Of a stretch of DNA of 64,000 nucleotides, positions 35,773 to 49,800 are shown piece by piece. The stretch is from NCBI GenBank assembly GCA_026413225.1, contig CM048591.1:5409001-5473000 (forward strand), given 5' to 3'. The translations under genes were made by a program, and so were the position numbers. How positions within the stretch are numbered: the stretch's first letter is position 1; every line of letters begins with the position of its first letter. The notes below the pieces were generated by a model that did not search any database, was not told where the DNA came from, and saw only the letters and a list, made by a program, of their open reading frames with translations. The stretch is from Otis tarda. Its lineage: Eukaryota > Chordata > Aves > Otidiformes > Otididae.

Positions 35773-36956
35773 TAAGATCCATGGCAGGTGTTTCTGCATT
35801 GTAAGGTATGTGTCTTCATTTTAAGTAATGTCAGCCATTCCCACATGAGAGAGTTCAGATGATGTGGCCTTGCGAGGCAGATCACAATCCTCCAGCCTTT
35901 GGTGTCTGACAATGCCCACCAGCAGAGCCCACGGAGGTCAGGAAAAGTCATAATGACTTTTTTTCTCAGGACACATGCTAAACACTTCTTGAGCCAGGGG
36001 TGAAATTTTTGTGTTTACTAGTCCTCAGTGAGTTTTTCTTTTAGGTATTTTATCAATCTCTTTTTAGGGTAATGTAAACTTTTTAACATCTGAGGTTCAG
36101 TTCTACCACTTAGGTTTATTTTGGTGTTTTCTGTTTGCTTTTTCAAAGTGACAAGTTGTTCTCAATTCACCTTGTTCCTACCACTTATAGTTTTGACATT
36201 AACAGTTTCAAAGCATTAACAGCACTGGCATTAAAAAACCTTAATTATGCAAACAACAAATGTAAATATAGTTTGGATCCTAGAAGTTGCATTAATGTCA
36301 GAAGTGGTTTTTTAGGGTCAGTTAAGAAGTATGAAAAAATATAGGCTCTGTGCTTCTCAGAAACTAATGATATGACAAAAATACAATATAGGCGGTACAT
36401 GAAATAGTAATGTATATAGTGTAAGGTTAGAAATAAAAGGTTATTATCCATATCTATAAAAGATGCTGTATAAAGAAAAAGAAAAAATAAAAAGCAGTTT
36501 CTGGTGGGCTGTGAAGAAAACTCATTAAAAAATCTAGTTATAAATAGTATATTTCATGACAGAATACTGTGTCTCAATGCTCTGTTTCATAGTCAAGAAA
36601 CACAGGAATTAAAAATAATGTATTTGTTGCTGTTATAAAGATGTGATGAAGTGTAAGTAACTGTTGAAATACTAACAGAGGGCCTCCGTCTGCCCTGCAT
36701 GTCCTTTTTCTGAATATTGCACTCTTTCCATTTCCTCCTCTTTTTCCAGCTTTCTTTTTCACATCAGTGCCTTTGTTTGAAATGTCTTCTTCCAAGCACA
36801 TTTTCCCATGTTTCCGAATCGCCATTAAATGTCCCTTTGCTATTCTTTGTAGTTCTTATTAGTAGATCTTCATCTGTTTTCTTTCTCGTTATTGTTGCTT
36901 TGCCATTGTTTTTTTTTTTATACCATTTAGTCAGTATTGTTCCTTCTATCATTTTC

Positions 36957-36986
36957 TTTTCTTCTTCTTCTTATTTTTTTTTTTTG
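36957..36986 (+). repeat. Pyrimidine tract (TTC/T)n
   Basis: TTTTCTTCTTCTTCTTA followed by about 13 T. It forms the densest part of a T/C-rich stretch that begins near 36720. Confidence 0.8.
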
Positions 36987-39696
36987 TACTCTCAGTTGAG
37001 TACACTCCTGTTAGATTTGATGGGAAAGGCAGAGGGAGTTGTTCTGCTCCTCTGAGAACTCCAACTCTCCAGAGAGTGGGAGTCTTTATCCTGTGGTTTT
37101 TCTTCAGAAGTTTCTTGTACGTATCACAGTAGATACCAAATCACTTTCATTCTCTGCTGAAAAAGGGCTAGCTGGGGAAGAAATCTCACTTCTGACACCA
37201 TACAAGAGAATAGAGTGACATATATTGTGAGAGAAAATTATCCTCAATATAAGAGGATCTTACTTTTATTCAAAATAAGAGAATACTAGTCCATTTCCTT
37301 GGAAACTCATTTTGACTCCAATGCGTAAACATATGTTCCCTTATAACAAAGGGTGTCATTCATTCCAATCCTCCAAAGAGATCGAAACGTTATTGGTTAC
37401 TTGTATTATTGGTGTTATAATGCAATATGTGTCACAAAAGGTTACCTTTTCATTTCATATTGTCCTCCATATTATGTCATGCTTCATCACATAACGTGCT
37501 GTCAACAGACATAGTAACAAAAGACAAGCTTATATGGTGTGACAAGATGGGGAGAGGTCACTTTGAGACTACATGATGTAGTTTTCCAGAATGTATCAGC
37601 AACACCACAGTCTTAATATTTTTAAACTTTCTACTTTCATATAATTTTATAAAGTTGAGCCACATTTTACCCCCATAGTTTGGTGATACACTGTGTATGA
37701 TTTTGCTCTGTTCTCCTGAGAGGTCTAAGGTATTTAGGCTTCTCATGTATAAAGATCAAGATACAAAAGTCCCTCTAGTCATTTGAGACCCCTCATAAGA
37801 GTCTTTAAATACTGAATGCAGCAGAAGTTTCAGAATCAGTCTTGTTTCAACAATGTCTTGCTTAGCTTCTTGCAAACAAATGGAGAATTTGCATTACACA
37901 TGGTTTCCAGCTTTTTCAGTCACATCATCTACCCAAGAAGTAAAAATGGCTATAGGCACTTGGACAGTGGCACCATCGTTTTGAAGATGGGGCTAATTAA
38001 TTCCCTTCATTTTCTTATTACTTTGCTGTTCATCATTAAATGTATGATGTGTTTTGTACCCATAGTGTTTCCATAAAATGGGGAGATGTTATTTGTTTGT
38101 GACAGCTGAGCATATTGGAATTTAGTGAGTTAAAAGTTCTAAAAGAAGAAATCAGGTTTCTTTAAACACGGAATAGCTATCAGGCAGTGGTTCAATTATG
38201 CATCTAAATTCAATTGAAATCTAGATTGCTCTTCTGTTCCATGGAAATACACATGAGATAGTTAGACACTTTCAAATATTTCTTTTCATTCATATGTAGT
38301 TACTGCTTTCTAGTCACGCTGCTAAAAAGAAGTACTCAAGAGAAAAGAAGGTAAATATAATCAAGAACCACATCTCAAGTCTCCAACCAAGGAGACACAT
38401 CTGTTTTCAGCTGTGTGATAGTTATAAGAATGGGTTAATTCTGGGCTAGTTTTTCTCCTTCTAGTTACAATCTATGTCAAGTGAATAGATGAATTTGTCC
38501 CATTTTCACTTCTCATTACAAGGTTTGTCATGAAAAGTGAGTTATCACAGGATTTTATTGCCTGATATATTTGGTGAATTATGACGGTGTGCAGAGGACA
38601 TTCAACCTCTTTCAGTACTCTGTGGCTTGACTGACTGACTGTTCCTGGGCATGGAAGGTGGTACACAGGAATTCTTTGCATACAAAGTCAAAGATGACTC
38701 TCTTCAACAGAGAAAGAAACAAAGCTGGATCCCATTTAAGTGCATATTGTGACCAGGAAATGTTATCCCAGTGCAAAAATCTTGCAAAATTAAAGAAAAA
38801 CTAACACTGCAAGCTCTGGTTGCAGAAGTGCTTAGCATAGTGAAAACATTTGGCCTGCAAAAGCAATTTCTTTTGCCCTGCCTGAGTTCTGACCTCCATG
38901 ATGTTTTTTCTCCATGATGCATTTGGTCCTCCATGCTGAAAATATTAACAAGTACAGAGGGTATTATACTCAGGGATAAATATTGTCATTTGGTGATTTT
39001 CTGATACAGTCATTTGTCAAGAGGACCACCACTTTCTACTTTCCTGCTAGAACCAGGATACTTTCCAGAACATTATCCAATTACAATAACAAAGAAGAGA
39101 GGACAACGGAAAACTGCTAAAGGAGTTTTATTCATCTGCATGTAAGCTTATTATACATAATATGTGGAGAGAGCGTAAGAAAGGATTGATTTTACTTTAT
39201 AGACGTTCAAGGAGCACACATTTCCTTATGTCACATATTACAGATATTGTCATATTACAGATAAACCCTTCTGTTTGATACTAATAGTAATAATAATAAT
39301 GGCCATTACATTAAGTCTCTTGGCTTAATATACAAATAAGTCATAAATATCTACTACATGTTGCTACTAGCCAGGTTACAGGACAGAAGGGAGAACTGCA
39401 CTCCCAATACACATGAAGATACTCTGAAGCTACACAGTCACAGAAGTGTAGTGGAAACACCATCCAGTGCTAACAGAAGAGATCAAAGCTGTATCCTTAG
39501 TAAACTCATACCTGGAACTTTACTGTTTATGTAGAATCTACGAATGTTTAGAGGATGGTAGGTAACAACGTCTTAACCTGGCTCTGCAAGTGCACGTGAA
39601 AACCATGCATAACCTCCTTGTCTCTCTGAGGAATTGCAAGGGGTCTCAGCTGCTACTCAAACATAACACACACATGTGAAGTACAGGCTAAAGTAA

Positions 39697-39760
39697 ATAT
39701 ATTGTGGAATATATATAGAATATGTATATATGTACATACATATATGCACATATAATGTAT
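39697..39760 (+). repeat. TA/TG-rich alternating tract
   Basis: Alternating purine-pyrimidine DNA with ATATATATAG, ATGTATATATGTACATACAT and ATATATGCACATATAAT words. It is a degenerate microsatellite able to form hairpins; no function can be inferred. Confidence 0.7.
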
Positions 39761-40439
39761 TTTTAATTAATATAGTGGAAGCTATGCTCTAATCTAATAC
39801 CGAGGAATGATCAGAGAACTTCAGTGTTGGAAGCATAAACTTCCACAGTGAGGGATAAAGAGCACAGCTATATCAGGATGGAACAAGCCTCATGGTCTGT
39901 TCTCTGGCTCTAAGGCCGGTGGTTGTGGTTCATACAAATGTGTTCCTCAAGAACGTCTTTATCTGAAGATTGGACAGGTTCTTTCTATCAGCAGAACTGA
40001 GCTAATGTACTGGAGAAATCTTGCAGCCACTGGAAGGACTGTTTGCCTTTGGGATGAGTAGAAAACAAAGAAGAATATTTCCTTAAAGCATTACAGATTC
40101 TTTGATTAGCTAAAGGACATCAAATGCATACATTGTTCTCACACAAACCTTTGTCAGTTTTTAACTGGAGAGAGTAAATTGAATGGATGAGCTATCTGAA
40201 GCTACTCATGGGAGCAGTCCTATTGGCTTTGCAGGACTAAGTTCTGTTTCACTGAGTAAAAGACACAGAACTGAGTCCCATAAAGTGTGGTCAATCAGCT
40301 TCATGAATATGGTTAGTAATCAGTCATGCAGACCTACTCAGGAAAGCACATCATAATCTCTTTAATCAATCCCAAACAAAGGAATAGCACAGGCAGAAAA
40401 TTTATTGTGTTTTAATCAAAGGCCACAATCGTCTAAATC

Positions 40440-40725
40440 TAATGTTATAAAGTTACTATCAGTCACCAACAATACTGGCTGCCAATTGTGCACCGTGTGG
40501 AGGTACAAACAAATCATGCGTACAGGCTATTAACATATTTATCACGGAATGAGGTCTAAAACTAGATTTATGTCTAGCCAAAACATAATTCCTTGCAATA
40601 CAATCCATTAGCTGTGCATAAACATGTTCAAGCAATTTAGATAATGTGGGTAATGGTGGAACAGACGATATCACTGCCCCGGGGTAAAATGATTCAGGGA
40701 CTGATGTCACTCTGAGCTTCATGTC
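40440..40725 (-). mobile_element. Probable L2-like LINE fossil (reverse transcriptase fragment)
   Basis: The minus strand is open for 87 codons and reads PLPTLSKLLEHVYAQLMDCI, then ARNYVLARHKSSFRPHSVIN, then MLIACTHDLF. This parallels the reverse-transcriptase blocks of L2/Jockey-type LINEs: a LPFLSKxLE block, then a QL..(F/Y)L..N..L block, then QSGFRPxHSTETAL..VTDDL. Past the frame's stop, a neighbouring frame gives TLDLDDCGL where the family has LLDLSAAFDT, which supports the reading. Spacing between the blocks is as expected. It is very worn; no intact catalytic box or 3' end is visible and both ends are uncertain. L2 is old and rare in birds, so this is probably an inherited amniote fossil. 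A CR1-clade relative is the alternative, but CR1 here would read SVPGKxMEQILL and QHGFTKG, which does not fit. Confidence 0.55.
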
Positions 40726-41382
40726 CAGATGTAAGCTGACTATTCATAATAGCAAATCAATCATGAGAATGTAAAAAGATGAGGGGATAGCAATCAAAGG
40801 TGTTGTTATATTCTGAAATCCAAATCCATCCATTCTGACCAAACAATCTTAAACAATCCTACTACTGTTTGGTGAAAAACCTCTAGAAAAAGGTGGGAGG
40901 AAGAAAGTGAATTTATTTTACTTTGTTTTATGTTATAACATTGTAACTCTTATCCTATAGCAACTCATCTCCCTTTCAGGCAACTAATCTTGATGAAATC
41001 CGTGGAACCATAATGGCAGGTCAGCACGCACCAGCTTGAACAGGGAATATGTTATGGATATCACCAAAAATCAGGGTAATATGCTGTAGGCATCCAGAGG
41101 GATGAGATCTAAAAGCAGTATTAGCAATAGAACTGTAATTTGCAGTATACTAATATTCGTAGTTAATATTAGAACAGGTAAAATTCTTCTAAAAATGAAT
41201 TTTTGAGGGAATCAAGTAATTGTGGATTCTCTTGATTTAAAACAGTGTGTTTACTTTGCAATCATCTAAGCACCTTTCAAGATAGAGTACATTAACTGAT
41301 TTTAGAAAGATCTTTCAGATAGATTGCCACATTTCTACAATAGCAAGTCTGTTTATTTTTCTTTGTGGGGAAGGACTTATAT

Positions 41383-41828
41383 AATCATAGAATCATAGAA
41401 TAGTTAGAGTTGGAAGGGACTTTCAAAGGTCATCTACTCCAACCCCCCTGCAAGGAGCAGGGACATCCCCAACTAGATCAGGTTGCTCAGAGCCTCATCC
41501 AGCCTGGCCCATTTCCAGGGATGGAGCATCCACCACCTCTCTGGGCAACCTGTTCCAGTGTTCTACAACCCTCATTGTAAAATTTTTTTTTCCTAATATT
41601 CAATCTAAATCTACCCCCCTCTATTTTAAAACCATTACTCCTTGTCCTGTCACAACAGGCCCTACTGAACAGCCTCTCCCCATCTTTCTTGTAGGTCCCC
41701 TTGAGGTACTGGAAGACCGCTATAAGGTCTCCCCGGAGTCTCCTCTTCTCCAGGCTGAACAGCCCCAACTCTCTCAGCCTGTCCTCACAGGAAAGGTGCT
41801 CCAGCCCTCTTATCATATTCGTGGCCCT
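41383..41828 (-). mobile_element. CR1 LINE, 3' fragment
   Basis: On the minus strand: [77 protein letters not shown], then the 3' UTR ending in two ATCATAGA units near 41383. Identity to the CR1 family is high, so it is moderately young. The frame shifts after RLNIRKKK within an A/T run (family: [20 protein letters not shown]). The right end is abrupt at GTGGCCCT, before unrelated intron sequence. About 0.45 kb of a ~4.5-kb element. Inactive. Confidence 0.94.
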
Positions 41829-43851
41829 AAAATCATAGCCTTTTTACATGAATCTTTTTTATTTCTATTTTTTATTCTGACCGACCTTACATTTAGGAGT
41901 GGATCCTGGTCGGGATCACAAGGAATGGTTAAACATTGCCTGTATAAAAATTCATGCACTGTCTGTGGAAACCATGTCCCTGGGATAATTTTCATCAACG
42001 TTCTTTGACTGCAGAAATGTATATCTGTGAAGCTGCGGTAAACGTGTTTTATATTATATAGCTGACTGACTGCTGTCTCTCAGTGAATGTAAATTAGACT
42101 GCAAAAATTATGAATCAGGAGCATTTTCTGAAATATAAGGTATAATTCTCAAGAACTGCTCATAACTGATTCTCTAGCAGTGATCAGGGAACAATACTAA
42201 ATTATTTTTTGCAGTTTGATCTTCATCAAGGGCCAGATTCAAGATTGCTTGGATTCAATAACAAAATTTCTTTCTCCCTTTCATTAGATATTTCATTTCA
42301 CTTTGGTTTAGGCCCCTGAAATTGTATATCTGCCATCAACAGGAGGCTTAGCATCTCAACAAAAGCTCTCAGGCTTAGGACCTTGCTCTTTTCTGTTGGC
42401 CAAGCAAAGAAATAATATTTTGATTTGATTCTAATCTCAGACAGCTAAGTGGAGCATGTTTATTTTTGCAAGCACCATGGAAGTTTTATAGGGGTTCTTC
42501 AGGAATGTTGGCATTCCATATAGCAACAAAATGGAATTGCACCGAACCTGATCATTAAGCAGTCATGCTGTAACCAGATCATTTAAGTCAGTTGTATAGG
42601 AAGGATTTTTAAAGTGTGGTTATGTATTGTATCACGGAAACTATTCCAATCCCAAACTTTCATGAATCTCGGTTCATATATTAGCGTTGCAAAGTCAAAA
42701 AGTAATTTTTTTTTTCCCCACCTTTTGGACAATTTTATGCCAGACTGTAATGTTTATTGATCACTGTTCTTTTCTCACTTTCCATTGACCATTTGTGTCT
42801 GTAGTTATGCACGAGGACTATTGATTGGGTAGTAATTACCCTTTAATGTAGGTCAGCTAACGTCACTGGTACACACTTGCCCTTCTTGATTTTTATTAAT
42901 TTAGTTTATTGGTATTTTGTTTTCCTCATTTTCAGTTTTGAAATCAATGTCCTTTTTTTGTGCCTTTTTACATGCCATGCAATATTTAAGTTGTTTACAA
43001 GCTGCGAAGAACCTTCAACTTTACTAGTTATCTGAGGAATATTTATTTCTGCTGTTACTTTATGCTAGTCTTCAATAATATCATACATATTTTTCTGGAT
43101 AAAATCTAAAGTGGAAATAATTAATGTAAAAAATGCAACATACTCAGAAATATTGGTTTTATTTGTTTCTCTTTGGGACACTGGTAGACTGTAAGTCAGA
43201 TTGCATCTCCTTTTCAGAATGCATAGTGAATTTACCTTTTTGTAGAAGCTACTGGAGTATGAGTAGGGTGGGAGTATGTTTGAAAATGTGGGTCAAAACT
43301 TTAATTCTGGTCTTATAGTCACAATAGCTTAGCCAGCACAGGGAATGGGAGTATTAACTTAATACCGAAGTGTGGGTCCACATTGAATTATTGCACTCTG
43401 CAAGCAAATAATTAGAGATGAAACTGTGAGATGGGGCTGTTTTTTGTTACACTTGTCATCTATGTCTGAAATTGAATCTTGAGTTGTTCCAGGGAGAGGT
43501 CGTATCTTCCAAATCACTTTCACAGAACCTAGCACACTAGCGGTCTGATACTCACTGAGTTTGTCTTTGAGATGACACAGCCACAGAAGTTATGATAGGC
43601 AGTAACAGAGTTTATTCAGTCATCAAATTGCAACAAATGTGAGTGACATTCAAGCAAAAAATTTTGAAGGCAGTAAAGCTAATCAGCTAGCATTTTGCTT
43701 TTTTATAGGCTTCTGTGTTTAAGTCAATTTTCGTGTCCACACATACAAAGGATATTTACATTTCATGGCACATGCATATCTGAAACATCACCCAAAAACT
43801 GCTTGAAACCCCTGAAATTGCTGGGTTTTTTTGTTGGTTTTTTTTTTTGTT

Positions 43852-43871
43852 TGTGTGTGTGTGTGTGTGTG
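43852..43871 (+). repeat. (GT)10 microsatellite
   Basis: Perfect GT dinucleotides after a T-rich, GTTT-rich lead-in (43825-43851). Likely length-polymorphic. Confidence 0.92.
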
Positions 43872-46800
43872 AAATACATACATTTTGTTTTCTGGGTTGC
43901 CTTTTATCTAACTCTGTGCTATGAATATGTTCACGTAACTTCTGAAGCAAATGGAATTCTAATTGTTTCCTTCTGCAGGCAGTTTATATCAATAATATTG
44001 GTAGCTTAATGAGTGACTAAGCAGTTAGGACATGTTTGTAGGAACATTGAATCCATCTCTGCAAATTAGGAGGCACACTTCTAAAATTATCCATTGTAAA
44101 AGATATCTGCCTGCCACACAGAGGAAAATGAAGCATATAATTTCGTTAGCAAGAATACTTTAACCTAAAATACCATCAGTGATGCAAAGTCAAAAAGTTT
44201 AGAGAAAACATGTTGAAATATGTTAAACACTTGAGTCTTTTTCAAGTGTAAAATGAGTTTCAGAAAGTGTTACATTCATTTCAGGTTTTACAGACTTCAC
44301 AACTACTGGCCATACTGCTTTGTCTTTGGAAGTCTGAAATTCCCCACGGTTGTTGTTCGCACTGACCTTTACATTGGCTCATTGTCCATACTTGACATGG
44401 GTCAGGCAGACAAAAGCTGCTTTCCTCTTGTCTGTCAAACTGAGTTCTTTGTAATTTGTCCTTTAAGGCCATGTCATGACTTTGTGAATCTTTTGGACAT
44501 GACAAATCGTATGAGAATGCATTTCTTGAGGAAGGCCAAAATGTCGTATTCTCTTATAAAAGCTGTGAAAATCACTTCAGGTATTTACTGCTGCTACTAC
44601 GTACAACAGCAAAACAAATCATGGTGTATTAGAGGTTCACATAGCTCAGTTATTCTAGCCCTAAGATTAAGCTCTGCCATTTGATTTGCCCTATGATTTG
44701 CCTATCTTAATATATTTTTGCCATGGAAATGCAATGCATGGGAAGCCACTTTCCTGATCCCCTTGGAGGGTAGCTATAGAGCTAAACACAGTCAATTTTG
44801 ACTGGTAAAGAACACCCAAAATACTCTTCAAAGAGCATATTAACTTGAAATTTTGCCCACAGCTACATGTTTTCCAGAACTGATGTTAGCATTGCTGTTT
44901 CAAAGAAAGAACAGAATTACTGTGTAACTCTTTTCACTAGCAATCTGAATATGCCTTGTCTGCTGTTACGTAACAGACTGTTATGAAAACAAATCAAACA
45001 TCCCTATGGGATATTTCACAGAGAATAAAATGAATTCTGATGTTAAATACATGGGCCAGAGGCAACACATTTTTCAGTGTGGTGTGGTAGAATCAGACTT
45101 TTCCATTTTGCCCAATAGTCAGATGCTGTTACTTAAGTTTAGTTTCAGGACTTGATGAGTTCTAATGAAAGCAATAATATTAGTCCTCAAAGGAAAAAAA
45201 AAAGAAAAGCAGATACTTTAGAAACTTAGGTAAAAAAGGGTAGAAAGAAGGCATAGATGAATAAGTGCATGCTAACAGATCTACTCAACAGAACAAAATG
45301 TCTTCTGTAAAATAAAACAGATATTATTACACTGGAAATGTCTTTAAGTTATCGTATATGATGTCAGCTGACATCCTGGCTGTAACAATTTTTGAAACGA
45401 GAATCAGCCAGTGTGGCCACAAATTGGAATGTGTCTCAGCTCTCTAAGTGGTTTTGAGAGCCTACAATGTTGGCAACTCTTTAGACATTTGCAAAATGCA
45501 GTTTCACGGCATTTGCCTTCATTAGATAAATTGTCTTACAAATCTGTTATATCAAGAAAGTAAGTTTACAATGCTTGATGTAGGATTCATCTCACTACAC
45601 TTAAGAAGGTTAAAAATAAGCTTCTAAACAAATTTATTGTTTGCAGACCCTTTCTGTAGTCAGTAAACACATTCAGAGCCCAATCCAAGAATTCCAAAAG
45701 CAGAAATTCAAGGTAGATGGTGCATATGGCCCAGGAGTATCTGACTCTTCTCTTGAGTGTAAAAGGAAGCTAGAGAGAAAGTCAAGCATTGGTTCCTAAC
45801 TTCCAGGTGGCTAGACTTAATAGACAGTATTCAATTTGTGATGTATTTTTAAAATATTCACCTCCTTTCACTCCTTTTTTTTTCCCAGCTGAACTATTTC
45901 AGTCACCCTTTCACATTGTCTCTTATTGTCAGTGTGAAATGGAACCTTATTCCTTTTAGGATTTTTTTTTAATCAGATTATCATGATCACACTTCCAGAA
46001 AACTATATTTTGATTACTAAATATATCTATTTAGCCTTAACTATGAGTTTCATATAGTTAAGTGCTAAAGAGCCTGAGTACTCCTGTTTAGCCAAAACTG
46101 CCATTGATTTCAAGCACTTTCAAAAGTCAAGCATCAGATCCTGTATTGGGTTCACTAAGTTCTGCTCAGATGAAAGGTGTATTGCATTTTGCCTGGTCTC
46201 TCCCTGTAATTCTTCTTCTAGTTGTGTTTGCTGATGGAATAAGGGCAGCTAGAGGACTCTCACCCAACCAGCTCATTCAGCAATATTAAGTGAACTTTGT
46301 TTTGTGTTCAGACAGTTTAGCAATGATGCCTTTTATATGACTAATTTATGTCAAACATGTCAAGAGTGTTTTTTCAGATGTACTGCATCCAGTATGGCAT
46401 CAGCTAGCTGCTGTTCAATACACAGTTGCATACCTAAATGAGCAAACTATTAAACCTATCTCTCAGGCCTCAGGTATTGATACTAAGAAAATCCACTGGA
46501 AGTAAAGCTATGGAAGCACCCTAATGTACAAAGTGGGTTTTTTTTTTTAGAACTTGTAATTTCCTGTCTTTCAGCATCCCTTATTGCAATTTTATTTTAT
46601 CGTACAATAACATACAACTTATAATTTTCGTCCCATTCGGGTAGGGAGAAGACAAAACCTGGAGAGAATTTGTAATACATCATGAAAAGAATGTGTCCCA
46701 ATTTATAAGATAACTGACATATGGCACTTATAATGTGATCATTGTCATGAAGTCCAGTGCTATATCCCACTAACGTGTTATGACTCAGCTCTAAATTATT

Positions 46801-49800
46801 TTACTAGGACCATGACTGATTTTTCAGTCATGGTTAACATTTGCAAGAATACTGAAGTGTCCTAAGTGCTGTACAAATGGTTCTGACACCATTTGTAAAA
46901 AAAAAAATTGTCATACAGCAAGACTCAGGGTCCCAGCTGAGAGTTTTTTTCAAAGGATAGTAGATATTTAGAAGTATCTAAAAATGCATATGAAAGTGAA
47001 AAGCTTAAAAAAAAAATCTGATCATGTTAAGTGACTAATTCACACTGAGATGCTTATCTCTCTCTCATCCACAATGGAAGAGTCATATCCGTAACACCCA
47101 GAGAACAGACAAAGAGTATGAAAAGGAACACATTTATTCCTTGTTAGCCTTCATAAAACACTGGAGGACTTTATTGTCAGTGTAGTCCTAGGTAGCAAAA
47201 CATGTAATAAACCATGCCATTGAAAATAGCCTGAGGAATACTAGGTCAGTTTGTAGTGCAACGCTTCTGAGACTTCCCTGATGTCTGAAGTACCACATCA
47301 TTCTCCAAAATCATCTGCTCTTCTAGCTACTTCTCTATTGAACACAAATTGGATAACTTCAACACTGGCTTCAAATTATGCCTTTGCTACCTTTCTCTTT
47401 GTGTCACTGTATTCAATAAATATAACATTAAAATAAGCTACCTATCTTCAAAATTGAATAAAATATTCCTCTTCAGTGTGGCTTTGGCTATTACAATATT
47501 GAACAGAACACGTGAATTTACATTATGTATTACTCGCTGTCATGACTCTTCAATATTGGAAAGGTTTCAGATGCAAAAGGATTAAAATGAGACAGACATT
47601 ATCATGTGTTTGTGAGCTATGGTAGGTATTATTGATCCTATATACCTGCCTTAGATGCAGACACTAAATTAGAAACCTAATAATCTGAAATGGGTAATTT
47701 TTCATCTTAGACAGTGTATTAGGGAAAAAGAAATCCTTTTGAGGAGAAGAATTCCCACTCCCTTTTGAAGCAGTTTCCAGATCATATTAAACATTTTCAT
47801 TAATTTACTGTAGAAGCAAGATTCTCCACAGATGCACAAAAATAAGAGTATTTCAAAAATTTCCATGAACTTTTCTTTCACTCTTAGTCAATTTTTCTAA
47901 ATCAAATGAAAGTTAGTCTTATTGGCTTTCCTTTAGTTAATGGCATCAAGGCAGTTAAACTGTTAAGAAAACATTTTTTTTTTCTTAAATTCTGGTAATT
48001 GTTTGACATTAGAAGAAAGGGAGAATGCTCCTTGAATATTTTGGCCCAGTTCTTAATTTGGCTTTGGTGACTTTGTATTCACTCTGTATATTTTTTACAA
48101 AGTTCCACAAGACTGTTAGTTGTGCAGATCGGTATTGAAAATCGGTGTCTAAAGATTGAATATTTGTCCAGGAAACATATAAGAGAGAAAATAAAGCAAA
48201 GCTAGAAAACGAGTCAGAGTATTTTTCTGGTCTTATTGTTTCAGTTCTAGGGATGTCAATCTGGCTACTTTCAGTAATAACATTTAAAGAAAACACAAAC
48301 TAAGAAATTTAGTATGATCCTTTAAGCCCAAATTTTGATTAGAAATACTATTATCTCCCATCCTTTCCCTATTCCTGTAAAACATATCTAGGAAAAAGAA
48401 AAAAAAAAAAAAAAAGGAGACAAAGAGACAAAAAGCGTGGGTGAAATATTGAAAAGCTTTGACAAAAAAAAAAACCCTACAAAATATTTTCTCTTTTAAG
48501 TCACATATAATACTTGTCTGATGGTACAAGATACTTCACATTTCTAGCCTTGTTGGAGGAGACTGATCAGGCTACATCTCCCATCATGACATTCACTGAA
48601 AAATAATATGTATTTCTTTTATGTCTTTATAACTTAAAGCAAGTTAAGTTCATTTATTCCTTTCCCAGATAGAAAAAAAAAAAAAAGACTTACATGAGGA
48701 ATAGGCTGGAAAGAAGTTTCAAACTAGTCTATGACTCAGATATTCAATGTAGAGAACTTTGGTGGCTAACTGTGTATGTAGGAAGGGTAAAGTAATTTAA
48801 TATTGTTGTAGATGAGCAGCAAATTACAACTTCTGAAAGCAAAGAAGAAATAGGAAAGATGTTATGACTTAGATGTGTTACAGTACTTCCTAGGGCTACT
48901 ACTGGCTAAATGCTACTCGTACATCAACTCTTGCTTTTGGCTGTATGCAAAGTCAAAACAACAAGATATTGAAAGCTGAATTCATGGGGAGAAATCCTAG
49001 CCCCTCTGAAATCAAAGAAAAGAGTTCCCCTGGCTTAAATTGAACCTATATTTCACACATGAAATTTGCATAGTGTGATGGAAAGTACCTGTTCCAAATA
49101 TTTCACGGGCTTAAAAGAGCACAGTCTAGCAAAACAAGGGTATACTTTATTCATTAAAATAGCAACACTATAGTTATGCACTCTTCTTAAGAATTTTCTT
49201 AAATTTTTTTTTTCCTGTCTAGCTTTCTCACTTATTAAAAAAAATGAAAAAGATTTAGGGTAGCATTAGCAAGAGGTTAGCCTCAGAAAGTAATTTAATA
49301 TGAATATCATTATTAAAATCCCACTGCTTCAAATTATTTTTTTCAGATTAATAAATCTGATGAGATATAAAATTATCTGATTTATAACTATGTATTAGTA
49401 GATCTGAAATGTCAGTTATTATCTCCCTGCTTAATGCTTAGATTGTTATATAATTTTATGCAGCTTCTAGAATAGGTTCAAAAGGAAGAGAAATAAGAAT
49501 TTTCTGGCCACTATTTCAATTAAATTTCCAGACCAGAGAATCACATTCAAGGTTACATTTTCTCTGATTAAAATAATTTGAAATAAGGTATCATAGTGTT
49601 AGTAATTGGAATGGTAAATAGTTTCATTCACAAGAGTAATTTCTTGTTTAATGGAAACCCACAAAATGGGTACATCAGAAATTATTTTCAACACAAAGGC
49701 TTTATTTCAGTAGGAGGCTTAGTCATTGTGGCGTAAATTCTGTTAATAAGTAAAACGGAAAACAACATATTGTCTATAAAAGAGCACAAAGCTACTAATC

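Larger units (their letters stand above)
35773..40439. other. Intron stretch with only simple repeats
   Basis: AT-rich DNA with a pyrimidine-rich zone at 36720-36990 and a TA/TG-rich zone at 39697-39760, listed separately. Frames of 112 codons at 36717-37055 and 86 codons at 37816-38076 are T-rich and hydrophobic, without similarity I recognise. Confidence 0.45.

Noticed and set aside
36717-37055. 112-codon Phe/Ser-rich frame resembling membrane segments
   Set aside because: Hydrophobicity comes from poly-T/TTC DNA; no start context or conserved pattern.
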